This document shows, piece by piece, positions 13,285-22,418 of a DNA stretch of 32,845 nt. The stretch's first letter is position 1, and the number at the start of each line of letters is the position of its first letter. Under the pieces are notes generated by a model. It ran no database searches, was not told where the DNA came from, and was given only the letters and a program-made list of their open reading frames with translations. Source of the DNA: a virus; the IMG/VR virus record IMGVR_UViG_3300017963_000555, positions 1 through 32,845 of that record; one strand, written 5' to 3'. The translations under genes were made by a program, and so were the position numbers.

Positions 13285-13304
13285 CGCCAGGCAGGGGCCT
13301 GGCG
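13285..13304 (+). promoter_or_regulatory. Hairpin upstream of the scaffold gene
   Basis: CGCCAGGC (13285-13292) and GCCTGGCG (13297-13304) form a perfect 8-bp GC-rich stem around AGGG. No T-run follows, so it is not an ordinary terminator. It ends about 18 bases before the scaffold start codon, so it could act on translation, RNA processing or the scaffold/portal dose. Confidence 0.5.
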
Positions 13305-13322
13305 TGAAGGGTGGTAGACGAC

Positions 13323-14180
13323 GTGGCAGATCAAAAGGCTGATACGGTCTCGACCCCCAGCGACTTCAAACGGTCATCGCTCGTCAGTGAGCTGAAGGAC
13401 GATGATTCCGAGATGAGCCTCGAAGAGCAGCTCGCGCTGGTCGAGAAGAAGCTCATCGACGAAGACAACGTTGCGGGGGAGCAGACCGAGGACGACAAGT
13501 CCACCGTCTCTGAGGAGTCGGATGAAACGGATGCGTCCAAGGCCGATACGGAGTCCACAACGGCAGTGCGCGAGCAGGTGAAGGAGGAAGTAACCCTCCA
13601 GATGCGCCTGGCACGCCTGGAGGCGGAGAACGCGGAGCTTCGTGCACAGAAGCAATCGTCGGAGAAGACCGAGGACGAGGACATCGATCTGAACGAGATC
13701 GACTTCGACATCGGTGAACTCGACGAAGCCTATGACGGCATCCGCGAGCCGCTGAACCGAGTGGGGAAGCTCCTGATCGCCGAGAACATGCGACTCGATA
13801 AAGAGGTCAAGGGACTGAAGGACTACATCACGAAATGGCAGCAGCGGCAAGACGTAGAGACCGTGAAAGAGAAGCTCGAAATCGACGATAGCGAGGAAAA
13901 GGCCATCGCCGATTGGGTGGAAAAGAACGGTCTCAGCTTCAACGACCGCAAGAGCCTCGTGAACGTGGTGCGTCTCTACCGGAACGAGCAAGAACTGAAC
14001 ACGCTGAAGGAGGAGAAGACGAAGCGCGGTAAGCGCAACTCCAATCCGCCTTCGGCGACTCGCAAGAGCACCAGTTCGCGCACGGAACCGGAAGTCCGCA
14101 AGGGCAAATCGCTCGAAGACCACTTCGATCGCAATGTGGACAAGATCAACGAGGAACTCGCCAGGGGCAGGCGCTACTGA
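13323..14180 (+). CDS. Scaffold protein
   Basis: The 285-residue product is strongly acidic, nearly free of aromatic residues and predicted to be mostly helical and coiled coil (LEEQLALVEKKLIDEDN, LRLARLEAENAEL-type, IAENMRLDKEVKGLKDYITK), with a basic C-terminal segment (RKGKSLEDHFDRNVDKINEE). This is the classic composition of an internal scaffold that shapes the prohead, and it lies directly before the capsid gene. GTG 13323 has AAGGGTGG at good spacing; GTG 13311 would add four residues. The basic C-terminus probably binds the capsid protein. Confidence 0.78.
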   Translation: MADQKADTVSTPSDFKRSSLVSELKDDDSEMSLEEQLALVEKKLIDEDNVAGEQTEDDKSTVSEESDETDASKADTESTTAVREQVKEEVTLQMRLARLEAENAELRAQKQSSEKTEDEDIDLNEIDFDIGELDEAYDGIREPLNRVGKLLIAENMRLDKEVKGLKDYITKWQQRQDVETVKEKLEIDDSEEKAIADWVEKNGLSFNDRKSLVNVVRLYRNEQELNTLKEEKTKRGKRNSNPPSATRKSTSSRTEPEVRKGKSLEDHFDRNVDKINEELARGRRY

Positions 14181-14212
14181 CGGGGCCTCGCGTTTCATAG
14201 GAGAGGTGAGGA

Positions 14213-15331
14213 ATGGCTTCGACTTCGGAACTGCGGATCTATTCCGCGCTGTTCTCCACGACTCTCGATGACCATTCGCCGGACTTGGCGGATAACGTAT
14301 TCCTGGGCATCCCGTACCTCTGGTACATGATGAACAGGGGTCGTGGTCGAGACCGTGGAGCGGGGCGCGGGATTCGATTCCAGAACGGCGGCGCTCGGGT
14401 GAAGGTGCCCGTGATTTGGGCAGAGAACGCGAACGCCGGTTCCTACTCGAAGTTCGAGATTCTCAGCGTCAACCCCACGGATTCGATCACGGTCACGATC
14501 GAGGACTTGGCGCAGCTTGCCTGCACGGTGGGAATCTCGGGCGAAGAGATGGATCAGAACCAGGGTCTCGCTGCAAAGCGGGAACTCTTGCGCGACAAGG
14601 TAGACATCGCAGAGATGACCTTGAAGCAAATGGTCGAGCAGCAGCTCGTCCAGGGAATCGTGGACCCGGCCCCGGCTGGTCTTCCATTCAACTTTGTGGC
14701 AGGCAACAGCGGGAAGGATCTACTCCCGCTCGGCTGGCTAATCAAGAAGGAGTGGACCACCGGAGACTCGGTTCACAACATCGACGAAGGTGCCGAGGAC
14801 TGGTGGCGCAACCGCATCCAGCTTTCGGCCGTCGGTACGAACACGGCATTGGCATTCCGGCGAGAGATGGCCCATCTCTACAACGAATGCTCCCGTGGCT
14901 CCAACCAAGATCACCCCGACCTGATTCTGGCAGACCAGAACTACTTCGAGTGCTACGAGGCTGGGCTCACTGCGAACCAGCGGTACGGCAACTACGGAGA
15001 CGACGGTATCACCAGCGCCGGGTTCGAGGCGATGAAGTTCAAGGGTGCGATGATGTTCTGGTCGGACTACATGCCCGACTTCGGCGACACCGCAGCCGAT
15101 ACGGTGGCCCTCGCACAAACTGCTACGCAGGCCGGTGCGTTCTTCCTGAACACCCGCTGGATCGAGCTTGTGATCTCGCGGAACCTGTTCTTCAAGAGCA
15201 CCGACTTCATCGAGCCCTACGATCAGGATGCTATCTGGGCCAAGATCCTGTTCCGTGGGCAGCAAACAGTCAAACAGCGCCGCAAGCAGGGACTCCACCA
15301 CGGAGTCGATGCTGTGGCCTGTGTGGCGTGA
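14213..15331 (+). CDS. Major capsid protein
   Basis: The 372-residue product follows the scaffold and has the size and composition of an HK97-fold capsid protein. Visible features are an N-terminal arm (MASTSELRIYSALFSTTLDD), a long helix region (GEEMDQNQGLAAKRELLRDK) that could be the spine helix, then DLILADQNYFECYEAGLTAN and MKFKGAMMFWSDYMPDF near the A-domain end. The C-terminus is basic (QTVKQRRKQGLHHG). GGAGAGGTGAGGA precedes ATG 14213. The call rests on position and general pattern. Confidence 0.8.
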   Translation: MASTSELRIYSALFSTTLDDHSPDLADNVFLGIPYLWYMMNRGRGRDRGAGRGIRFQNGGARVKVPVIWAENANAGSYSKFEILSVNPTDSITVTIEDLAQLACTVGISGEEMDQNQGLAAKRELLRDKVDIAEMTLKQMVEQQLVQGIVDPAPAGLPFNFVAGNSGKDLLPLGWLIKKEWTTGDSVHNIDEGAEDWWRNRIQLSAVGTNTALAFRREMAHLYNECSRGSNQDHPDLILADQNYFECYEAGLTANQRYGNYGDDGITSAGFEAMKFKGAMMFWSDYMPDFGDTAADTVALAQTATQAGAFFLNTRWIELVISRNLFFKSTDFIEPYDQDAIWAKILFRGQQTVKQRRKQGLHHGVDAVACVA

Positions 15332-15346
15332 GGGGGTGGAGGTACA

Positions 15347-15868
15347 TTGCGTTACCAGAAGCCTCACGATTACTCCGCGAAGGAGCAAATCTTCATCAAC
15401 GTGGAGCCGGACGACGTGGCTGCTGCTGTGCCGGCTCTAGGAACCTACGTTCGGGGCAATCTCGTCCTGTGGCATCTCGCTGACGAGTCGGGCAACTTCA
15501 CGGCTGGCAACCTCCCCGCGTTTAACACGCAGGGCTTGCGGGTTGTGCAGGCCGTCGAGGCTGGCTCGGTGCGAGCGGCTGGATTTGTCGAGACGTTGCC
15601 GGCTGCAAACGGTGTGGCAACCAATCTCGCGCAGACCCGTCCGGGGTTCACGTTCGAGATCCAAGTCTACGGGTTCCACGATGCGGCGCTCGCAGATGCG
15701 GCTGGGTGTACTGCGGGCACAACCATCGAAGCCGGGGCATTGGTCCACGGTTCGGTGACAGACCAAGCTGGTGCGGTTGGTGGTGATGGACCGAGGCAAG
15801 TCGGTTTTGCCTTCGAGAACATCGCCGGCGGTGCACGTGGTCCCATTTTCATCAAGGGTCTTCTCTAG
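15347..15868 (+). CDS. Head decoration-like protein
   Basis: The 173-residue product starts from TTG 15347 after GGAGG (MRYQKPHDYSAKEQIFINVE). It is rich in Gly, Ala, Val and Thr with short strand-like segments (VRGNLVLWHLADESGNFTAG), and ends in GARGPIFIKGLL. Size, beta-rich composition and place right after the capsid gene fit a capsid-stabilising or decoration protein. No specific family is recognised. Confidence 0.5.
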   Translation: MRYQKPHDYSAKEQIFINVEPDDVAAAVPALGTYVRGNLVLWHLADESGNFTAGNLPAFNTQGLRVVQAVEAGSVRAAGFVETLPAANGVATNLAQTRPGFTFEIQVYGFHDAALADAAGCTAGTTIEAGALVHGSVTDQAGAVGGDGPRQVGFAFENIAGGARGPIFIKGLL

Positions 15869-15876
15869 GAGGCCGG

Positions 15877-16179
15877 ATGGATCGAGAAGAGCAGCTCGCT
15901 CAACTCGAAGAGACGTGGCTCGGGTCGCCGCCCTCGTGGCGGCGGCCTTGGGCTGCAATCGACTGGTATTTCGGACGGTGGGTGTGGCGCAAGTGCGTCG
16001 GCCCAGGCCAGGTGCCGCCCCGATGGGTATTCCTGCGTTGTTCTGGATGCAGTCAGCTCCGAACGTATCGCAGGCGCAAGCTCGTGTCTGAGTGTAAATG
16101 CGGCAGCAGGAAATCAACGAACGCTATCGGCAAGATGACGACAGGACGTGCCCTCTGGGCGCTGATTCGGGGGTACTGA
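15877..16179 (+). CDS. Small basic zinc-ribbon protein
   Basis: The 100-residue product starts MDREEQLAQLEETWLGSPPS. It is Trp/Arg-rich (SWRRPWAAIDWYFGRWVWRK) and has FLRCSGCSQLRTYRRRKLVS followed by ECKCGSRKS, a C-x2-C...C-x-C zinc ribbon. AGGAGG lies eight bases upstream of ATG 15877. It separates head from tail-type genes; function unknown. Confidence 0.65.
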   Translation: MDREEQLAQLEETWLGSPPSWRRPWAAIDWYFGRWVWRKCVGPGQVPPRWVFLRCSGCSQLRTYRRRKLVSECKCGSRKSTNAIGKMTTGRALWALIRGY

Positions 16180-16181
16180 GA

Positions 16182-17522
16182 ATGCAATACACGCATCCAC
16201 ATGCGGAGGGGGACAAGGACCGGGTGACGCTGCACGGTTCGTGGGCGGACACCGCAGCAGGCGAAGCTGGTATGCTGATCGCTTACTGCAATGCAAGCAC
16301 ACCGGGTTTCGCTGACCGTCGCCTGGCGATTGGTGCAGGCAACACGGTCGATCTCGACCTGACTGGATACCGGCTCTTCAAGGCTGGGGCGAACGCGGCG
16401 GTGCAGGATCCGGTCATTGCTGGAATCTTGGACGAGGACCAACCGGGGCGTGCGCTATCGACGTTCCCGACGCATGCCTTTCCTCCGATCAATGTCACTG
16501 CGTATGGGACCGCTGTGGCGAAGGTCTACTTCCCCACGGCAGTCATCAATTCGGGTACGGCCATCATTCCCGATCCGGACAAGTCGGGCTGGTGCAGGCC
16601 GTTCGTTGGCGGCGGCAATGTCCTCTCGGAGTCGGAATTCACGACCCAGACCAAGTGGGTCATCCTTGCCGAGATGGTGATTACCCCAGCAGGCGAGCTG
16701 GAGTACGTCTTCGCCGCTACGGGGACAGGGCGGGCCACGCAGACAATCGCGAATTTCCGTGAGCGCGTGAGACCCAACACGACTTATGCGCTGGACTACG
16801 AGGTCACAACGGTTACGGCAGGTCTCAACCCAGCCAACGCCATGACGATCCCGAACACGTTCGCGTCTGTGGAGACCGTGCTGCCAGCAACGCTTGGGTG
16901 GCACCGAGTCGTCTTCACGACCGCCGCGACGGTCGGCAACTTCGTGATCGACGTGGGCGGCGGTGCCGCTGGCGTTGCGCTTGCCGGTGACTTCGCAATG
17001 GACCACATGACACTGACAGCGGTTGAAAACGACGATGCCCGCCAGCATCTCGTGGTCGGACACACGCTCGAACGGCACAATCGGCCGACGAACGAGCTGA
17101 CGGATCCAGGCTTCGCGGTCCCCGCGAGCTGGACCACGACGGGTGAATGCACGGTGGCCCTCAACGTGGCGACCTTCGCGCACGCCGTAACGGGTGACGG
17201 TACACTCGGACAGACCGAGATCCAGCGCGCCGTCGTTGCGACGGATAGCGCCCGGTATCGGTTCACCTACACCGGCACGGTCGGTGGCGGTGGCTTCGCT
17301 CCGGCATCGTTCCAGATCACCAACAACTTCGCATCTGTCGCAGTAGACCTGCCGCAGACGACGGGGACGCATTCGGTGGACTTCACCAGTCAGGCGGGTG
17401 CTTCGACGGCAGACTTCACGATCGAATGCTCGACGATGGGTGCTGGCGAGTCCTACGTGATGGACGACGTGTATCTCGAAAACCTCGAAACCGAGGTCCG
17501 AGTCATGGTGAGGTGCATGTGA
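16182..17522 (+). CDS. Virion protein with two beta-sandwich modules
   Basis: The 446-residue product starts MQYTHPHAEGDKDRVTLHGS. After a variable N-terminal domain it has two similar modules of about 130 residues: residues 143-284 (RPNTTYALDYEV, VGNFVIDVGG, FAMDHMTLTAVE) and 303-436 (NELTDPGFAVPASWTTTGEC, SARYRFTYTG, VMDDVYLENLE). Both follow the jelly-roll carbohydrate-binding-module plan. A third copy is inserted in the nozzle protein at 24017. Such modules on virions usually bind glycans or host surfaces. The long upstream open frame overlaps the zinc-ribbon gene, so ATG 16182 is chosen. A 518-aa antisense frame here is a shadow. Confidence 0.65.
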   Translation: MQYTHPHAEGDKDRVTLHGSWADTAAGEAGMLIAYCNASTPGFADRRLAIGAGNTVDLDLTGYRLFKAGANAAVQDPVIAGILDEDQPGRALSTFPTHAFPPINVTAYGTAVAKVYFPTAVINSGTAIIPDPDKSGWCRPFVGGGNVLSESEFTTQTKWVILAEMVITPAGELEYVFAATGTGRATQTIANFRERVRPNTTYALDYEVTTVTAGLNPANAMTIPNTFASVETVLPATLGWHRVVFTTAATVGNFVIDVGGGAAGVALAGDFAMDHMTLTAVENDDARQHLVVGHTLERHNRPTNELTDPGFAVPASWTTTGECTVALNVATFAHAVTGDGTLGQTEIQRAVVATDSARYRFTYTGTVGGGGFAPASFQITNNFASVAVDLPQTTGTHSVDFTSQAGASTADFTIECSTMGAGESYVMDDVYLENLETEVRVMVRCM

Positions 17523-18188
17523 TTGAATCGCGGCGAAATCCGGAACCGCGTTCTCTGGTCCTTGCGGGAGGAAGCGGCTCCACTGCGGAGGTTCTCGGAC
17601 GCTGAACTGAACCTCTACATCGACGATGCCTACGTGGACATCGCAGAGAAGACCGGGGTGGTGGTCGAGACCGTCAACATTGCCGTTGGCGCGGGTCAGC
17701 ACTTCGTCCCCTTGCCTGCGAACACGCTGTTCCCACTTGCGGTGAAGGATCTGGCAGCCGACTGGCCGATCGATCCGACCACGTGGCACTGGATCGATTC
17801 GGTGGACCGGCTCTGGATTCGCCGCACACGTGCTCGCCCCTGGGTGTACGCCTCCTGGGGGCTGACGCATATCTTGCTCTACCCGGCCTATAACGTCGCC
17901 GGCACCATCAACATGATGCAGGCGATCGTGCCTGTTGCATTCGGCCAGGACTCCGAAGAGCCTGACATTCCCGAGGAGTACCACCAGGCGCTCGTGCACT
18001 ACGCACACCACCGGGCGCTACTCAAGGATGCCGATGGCCCACGCTTGGGGCGTGCGCTGCGGCAGCTCGGTTACTACAGGGAGATGCTCGAAGACGTTCG
18101 GGACTACTCGAACGATCGGCACGAGGGCATCCGCACCGCCGTCTACGGCAACCGATTGCGGACACCTGCACGCTTGGAGCTGGGCTGA
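17523..18188 (+). CDS. Head-tail adaptor protein (copy 1)
   Basis: The 221-residue product starts with TTG 17523, directly after the previous stop (MNRGEIRNRVLWSLREEAAP). An N-terminal helical part with LNLYIDDAYVDIAEKTG, a beta part (VNIAVGAGQHFVPLPANTLF) and a C-terminal helical part (EEYHQALVHYAHHRALLKDA) match the helix-sheet-helix plan of podovirus adaptor (gp11/gp4-type) proteins that sit under the portal. A second protein of the same plan lies at 21477. The plan is seen; the function is by analogy. Confidence 0.65.
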   Translation: MNRGEIRNRVLWSLREEAAPLRRFSDAELNLYIDDAYVDIAEKTGVVVETVNIAVGAGQHFVPLPANTLFPLAVKDLAADWPIDPTTWHWIDSVDRLWIRRTRARPWVYASWGLTHILLYPAYNVAGTINMMQAIVPVAFGQDSEEPDIPEEYHQALVHYAHHRALLKDADGPRLGRALRQLGYYREMLEDVRDYSNDRHEGIRTAVYGNRLRTPARLELG

Positions 18189-20470
18189 TGTTTGTATGGA
18201 ATGGTCACCAGATTCTTGAGGTTGGGGACGCGCCCACCGCGCTCGGGAACCGATCAATCGGGGATCCGTTTCCGCAGTATTGGCACAAGAACTCGCCTCT
18301 CGGGTTCTCTAGCGGCACGACGACATTCGTGGGTGCCGTGGACTTCATGGACTGCCCGACGCGGTTCAACGTCAACGGTGGCTCTTGCGATCCGGTCGTT
18401 ACCATTTTTACGGATGGCACCGCCAACAAGCGGTTCGTGCAGTACGGCACACAGGGGGCCATGTTCGACACGGGACCAGCCCCGTTCGAGGGGCTGCGCC
18501 TGGAAAGCGATCCCGGCTATTTGCGGCTGGAGGCAGCAACGAGCTGGACTGGCCTTGCGAACGCTGGGCCGATCACTCTCGCAACGGTCGGAGTTGGGGC
18601 TGATGCGACCCTCCAGGCTGGCGACGGCAACGTGATCCTCAAGGCAGACACCCCCGGCGGCTATTACGTGAAGGTCAACGACCGCCTGATAGTCAACGAG
18701 AGCGGCGTCGGCGGAGACCCGGTGTTCCGTGTCGAGAGCGCGTCGAACCCGCAGTTCATCATGGCAAACGCCACGATACAGACCATCGGCTTCAACATGC
18801 CGGCCGTGCCGACATACACGCACCAGTTCCAAGTGGGGCAGAGCGGCAGTACCTCGATGACGGTGGGGTTCAATGTCCCAGACGCGACCGCGAACGCCTG
18901 GGAAGTCAAGAACGCGACGACTACGCAGTCGGTCATGCGATACGACAGTTTCGGGGGGGCCGACGCTCTCATCTTCAACAATGGTGTCGCGGGCTCCCTG
19001 GACCTCCAGGTGGGTGCAAGCGGCACTGCCGCCCCGGTCTGGGCGTACTTCCTCGGGACGTTGGCACCGCGCAACGACAATACCCACAACATCGGCGAGC
19101 CAGCGCAGCGGTGGAAAGACGGCTATTTCAGCGGGACCGTGTGGAACAACTACTCCGCTGGGCCGCTGTTGAGCCTCGACGATGGGGTGAATACCGTTAC
19201 CACCATCAGTGGCGCAACCCACGACATGAACCACTACGGTGACTTCACCAACTGGGACGCGGCTGGAGTATCGCAACTCATCGATACCGATACGGTCAAC
19301 ATGATCGCCGGGATCAACGTGGTGCCATCTGTAGGTGTCGGGCGCTTGCAGACGTACAGCGACGACACGGTGCCAGTGCACTTCCTGCGGCACAATATAG
19401 CCGCAACCGCATCGCTCGCCGGGGCTGTGTATCGAGGCTTCCAGCTCGACTATGACTACAACTACAACAATGGCGCGGGTCTCGGAAACAACCTGATGCT
19501 CCCCGTAGACGTGGCGGCGAACTACACGACAACCGCAACGATCTTCTCGCTCGACATCCCGCTGCTTGCGCGCTGGCGGTTTACTGGTGACGCAGCGACA
19601 CAAATCTCGACCGTTGGCCTTCTCGAACCCTGGAGCGCGGTCGCGACCAGCGCACATCCGAACCAGCCCAGCGAAGGCTGGTATCATTTCAAGTCGGAGT
19701 GCACTGGAGCTGCAACGACCCCCGTGGTGAGCGTCTATGGCCTGGCGCTGAACAACGGCACCGCAGACTGCGTGGCCTTCAAGGCGTCGGCGCGTTCTGG
19801 CATCGGACACACTGGTGGTACGATCGGTCTCCAAGTCTCGAACACACCGGCAGCGACAGCAGCGCGATCCGTTGGAGTTCTCGCCATCCCAGGAACATTT
19901 GTTGCGGCTAACCGTCGCGTGGGGCTGCGAAGCAGCAATGGTGCTGTCATGGTCGGGTCCAGCAACCTGATCGTTGACACGGCAGACAACCAAGACCCCT
20001 CGACGGTCGTATCTACGCACCTCAACTTCCTTACCACGAGCGGCCAGGCGCTCGTGCGAGGCGTGATGGAAGTAGACGGCATCTTGTATGCGGATTCGCA
20101 GCTCGGCGTGGCGTTGGCTGGTGCGCCTACGGAAACCGTTGACGTGGGCTCCGGAAGACTGCGGACACGCGGCGGTCGCCGCAAAGCCTACGTAGCCAAA
20201 AGCGCCGGCTACACTGCAACAACTTCAGACGAAATCATTGGCGTTGACAGCTCGGGCGGGACCGTGACGATCACGCTCCCGGCGGCAGCAACAGTGGCAA
20301 GCGGCACCGTCTACACAGTGAAGGACGAGGGTGGGGCAGCGAGCACAAACAAGATCACGATTGATGGGAATGGGGCTGAAACGATTGATGGCGCAGCGAC
20401 ACACGACATTATCGTGGACTACGACTCGCGCACGGTCTACACGGACGGGACGGGGTGGTACATCATATGA
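18188..20470 (+). CDS. Tail fibre / appendage protein
   Basis: The 760-residue product is beta-rich and repetitive, without signal peptide. NDNTHNIGEPAQRWKDGYFS (about residues 297-316) is a recurring segment of phage fibre and appendage proteins. The C-terminal module with GYTATTSDEIIGVDSSGGTV and TITLPAAATVASGTVYTVKD, ending in YTDGTGWYII, is the common end module of trimeric fibres. It probably forms a trimer that contacts the host. ATG 18188 overlaps the adaptor stop. A 588-aa antisense frame over this gene is a shadow. Confidence 0.72.
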   Translation: MFVWNGHQILEVGDAPTALGNRSIGDPFPQYWHKNSPLGFSSGTTTFVGAVDFMDCPTRFNVNGGSCDPVVTIFTDGTANKRFVQYGTQGAMFDTGPAPFEGLRLESDPGYLRLEAATSWTGLANAGPITLATVGVGADATLQAGDGNVILKADTPGGYYVKVNDRLIVNESGVGGDPVFRVESASNPQFIMANATIQTIGFNMPAVPTYTHQFQVGQSGSTSMTVGFNVPDATANAWEVKNATTTQSVMRYDSFGGADALIFNNGVAGSLDLQVGASGTAAPVWAYFLGTLAPRNDNTHNIGEPAQRWKDGYFSGTVWNNYSAGPLLSLDDGVNTVTTISGATHDMNHYGDFTNWDAAGVSQLIDTDTVNMIAGINVVPSVGVGRLQTYSDDTVPVHFLRHNIAATASLAGAVYRGFQLDYDYNYNNGAGLGNNLMLPVDVAANYTTTATIFSLDIPLLARWRFTGDAATQISTVGLLEPWSAVATSAHPNQPSEGWYHFKSECTGAATTPVVSVYGLALNNGTADCVAFKASARSGIGHTGGTIGLQVSNTPAATAARSVGVLAIPGTFVAANRRVGLRSSNGAVMVGSSNLIVDTADNQDPSTVVSTHLNFLTTSGQALVRGVMEVDGILYADSQLGVALAGAPTETVDVGSGRLRTRGGRRKAYVAKSAGYTATTSDEIIGVDSSGGTVTITLPAAATVASGTVYTVKDEGGAASTNKITIDGNGAETIDGAATHDIIVDYDSRTVYTDGTGWYII

Positions 20471-21228
20471 GCTACCAGAATCCTTATGATTTCGCGCTCG
20501 CAGTCTCTCGCGGTCTCGTCGCAGGCCACAGCTACGTGCTGAAGTACGGGTACAACGCGGACATTGATTCGGGAACCGACGAGGACGTTATCGAGCAGGG
20601 TGGGGACTGCGCGTTTCCCACGAGCGCCGAGAGCCTGGAGATCATTTCCGACAGCGGCAGCGACGTTGCGGCAGGCACCGGGGCTCGCACGGTGACAGTG
20701 CAGGGAATCGACAACTCCTACGCATACCAGAGCCAGACGGTTACGGTTACAGGCACGCTTGCAGCGGCCATCAGTGGTACGTGGCGGCGCGTGTATCGGG
20801 CGTTCGTAGCGACTGCCGGCAACACCAATAGCAACGTCGGGACGCTGACGATCCGCGTGTCGGGCGGTGGTGCCACGAGGCTTATCATCTCTCCGACAAA
20901 GAGCCAGACCAACTTCGCTTGCTGGACGGTGCCGATCAACACGAAGGCATACATCACCCAGTTCCATTCCGCCATCAACGGCGGGTCGCCGTCTGGCGTG
21001 ACTGTAGATATTCAGTTGTGGGTGCAGGACGCGATCAACGTCGGAACAGGCGTCAGGAAACAGAAGGAAAACATTGGCTTGGTTTCGACCGGCACGACAG
21101 CGAAGACGCGCCCTTTCAACCCGTACCTCGAAGTGGTGGGGCCGGCAGACATTTGGCTGCGGGCAGATGTAGACACAAGCAACACGTTCATCAGTGGCAG
21201 CTTCGATCTGTACCTCGTGGACGATTGA
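20467..21228 (+). CDS. Beta-rich virion-associated protein
   Basis: The 253-residue product starts MSYQNPYDFALAVSRGLVAG. It has ESLEIISDSGSDVAAGTGAR followed by TVTVQGIDNSYAYQSQTVTV, a strand-rich pattern that recurs in structural proteins of marine podovirus-like phages, and a beta-rich C-terminal half (VDIQLWVQDAINVGTGVRKQ). The fold and exact location on the particle are unknown. ATG 20467 overlaps the fibre stop (ATGA); upstream in-frame codons are not used. It lies between the fibre and second adaptor genes. Confidence 0.6.
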   Translation: MSYQNPYDFALAVSRGLVAGHSYVLKYGYNADIDSGTDEDVIEQGGDCAFPTSAESLEIISDSGSDVAAGTGARTVTVQGIDNSYAYQSQTVTVTGTLAAAISGTWRRVYRAFVATAGNTNSNVGTLTIRVSGGGATRLIISPTKSQTNFACWTVPINTKAYITQFHSAINGGSPSGVTVDIQLWVQDAINVGTGVRKQKENIGLVSTGTTAKTRPFNPYLEVVGPADIWLRADVDTSNTFISGSFDLYLVDD

Positions 21229-21237
21229 GGAGGAGAG

Positions 21238-21477
21238 ATGTTCGAGATCACGTTGCGGTTCCCAAACGATGCGCTGCGCCCGAAGTTGGAGGCGTTCTTC
21301 GGGACCGACCGACTGCCCGGTGCCATCAAAAGAACCATTCGAGATGCGATGGTGAACAAGCGCGTGCAGGACTTGAGCCAGCAGCGCGAGGGAGAGTTGC
21401 GGACGCAGCTCCAGGCCGAGCTGGCCGAGGCGGCACAGGGCATCCAGAACGACTTCGATGAGGACGAAACGCCGTGA
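21238..21477 (+). CDS. Small helical protein
   Basis: The 79-residue product starts MFEITLRFPNDALRPKLEAF after a strong GAGGAGGAG ribosome site. A long charged helix (VQDLSQQREGELRTQLQAEL onward) and an acidic tail (NDFDEDETP) suggest a coiled-coil or chaperone-like helper. Its stop overlaps the start of the second adaptor gene. Function unknown. Confidence 0.6.
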   Translation: MFEITLRFPNDALRPKLEAFFGTDRLPGAIKRTIRDAMVNKRVQDLSQQREGELRTQLQAELAEAAQGIQNDFDEDETP

Positions 21478-22394
21478 TGACGCTCGACGACCTGCTGCAA
21501 CGGTTCTTTTTCATCGTCGGCGACAATCCGGACAACCCTCGCGAGTTCGACCGTGACCGTGCGATCGATCTGATGAACGAGGGCTGCCGGCAGTTTCGCC
21601 GCACGGTCGAGGACGAATGGTATCGGCAGGACGTTCCGGTGGTCGCAGGCACACACACCTACGATCTACCGGAGATCAACGTGCGGGTGCAGAGGATCGC
21701 ATTCGACGACTACACGATGCGTCCCCGAACCGTGCAGGAGTTGGTCGCCCTGGATGCGAAGTGGGAGACCCGCACGGGGCCACATCCGTTCGACTGGACG
21801 ACGCAGGGGGTGGCCCACAACGAGTTCCGGGTGTACCCGGAGCCCACGGCCACTTCTACGCAGTCAATCAACCAGACTGGCGAGTACGGCGCGCTGGTGC
21901 GCTGGGTCGAGGACGGAACGAATGCGACCTACAGCGCCGAGTACGGGGTGGTCGTGCGGGTGGAGGGTTCTGATCTGGGTGGTCCGTTCTCGTCGGAGTA
22001 CGGCGAGGTGGGTAAGTTCAACCAGTCTCGGGTGAAGCAGTGCACGGTCTGGGGCACGCGGAAGATCGCCGAGATGGACAACACTGACTCCGAGGTGCCG
22101 ATCAAGAACGCCTATGAGAAGGCGGGTCTCTGGTACGCACTCTGGCACACCTACGAGGAGGAGCACGAGCACCATAACAAGTTGCTGGCGAGCTTCTATC
22201 GCGACAAGTTCAACGATGAAGTCGAGAAGGGACGGCAGCGAGCACACACGCCGCTTCCGTGGATCGTGCACAAGCTCGGGCAGAAGACGAGCCGGGTATC
22301 GTCCCGCTCATTCCTGCCGTTCTCCCCGGACATGAGCGTGCCGGGGCTTGGGAACATCAGTATCGGCTGGCCGAAGAAGGGGTACTGGTCGTAG
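21477..22394 (+). CDS. Head-tail adaptor protein (copy 2) with repeat insertion
   Basis: The 305-residue product (ATG 21477; GTG 21474 would add one residue) has the same plan as the protein at 17523: N-terminal helices (RAIDLMNEGCRQFRRTVEDE), a strand part (VPVVAGTHTYDLPEINVRVQ) and C-terminal helices (YEEEHEHHNKLLASFYRDKF). A segment of about 50 residues carries three EYG repeats (TGEYGALVRWV, SAEYGVVVRVE, SSEYGEVG), an unusual insertion. Having two adaptor-type proteins is uncommon. This one is next to the spike and nozzle genes and may be the true tail adaptor. Confidence 0.65.
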   Translation: MTLDDLLQRFFFIVGDNPDNPREFDRDRAIDLMNEGCRQFRRTVEDEWYRQDVPVVAGTHTYDLPEINVRVQRIAFDDYTMRPRTVQELVALDAKWETRTGPHPFDWTTQGVAHNEFRVYPEPTATSTQSINQTGEYGALVRWVEDGTNATYSAEYGVVVRVEGSDLGGPFSSEYGEVGKFNQSRVKQCTVWGTRKIAEMDNTDSEVPIKNAYEKAGLWYALWHTYEEEHEHHNKLLASFYRDKFNDEVEKGRQRAHTPLPWIVHKLGQKTSRVSSRSFLPFSPDMSVPGLGNISIGWPKKGYWS

Positions 22395-22418
22395 CTCTAC
22401 TGGGTGGAGGTGGATGAA

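Noticed and set aside
16455-20020. Long antisense frames (518 aa at 16455-18011 and 588 aa at 18254-20020)
   Set aside because: Both are opposite well-supported late genes, have low-complexity Arg/His/Val-rich products and no operon context.
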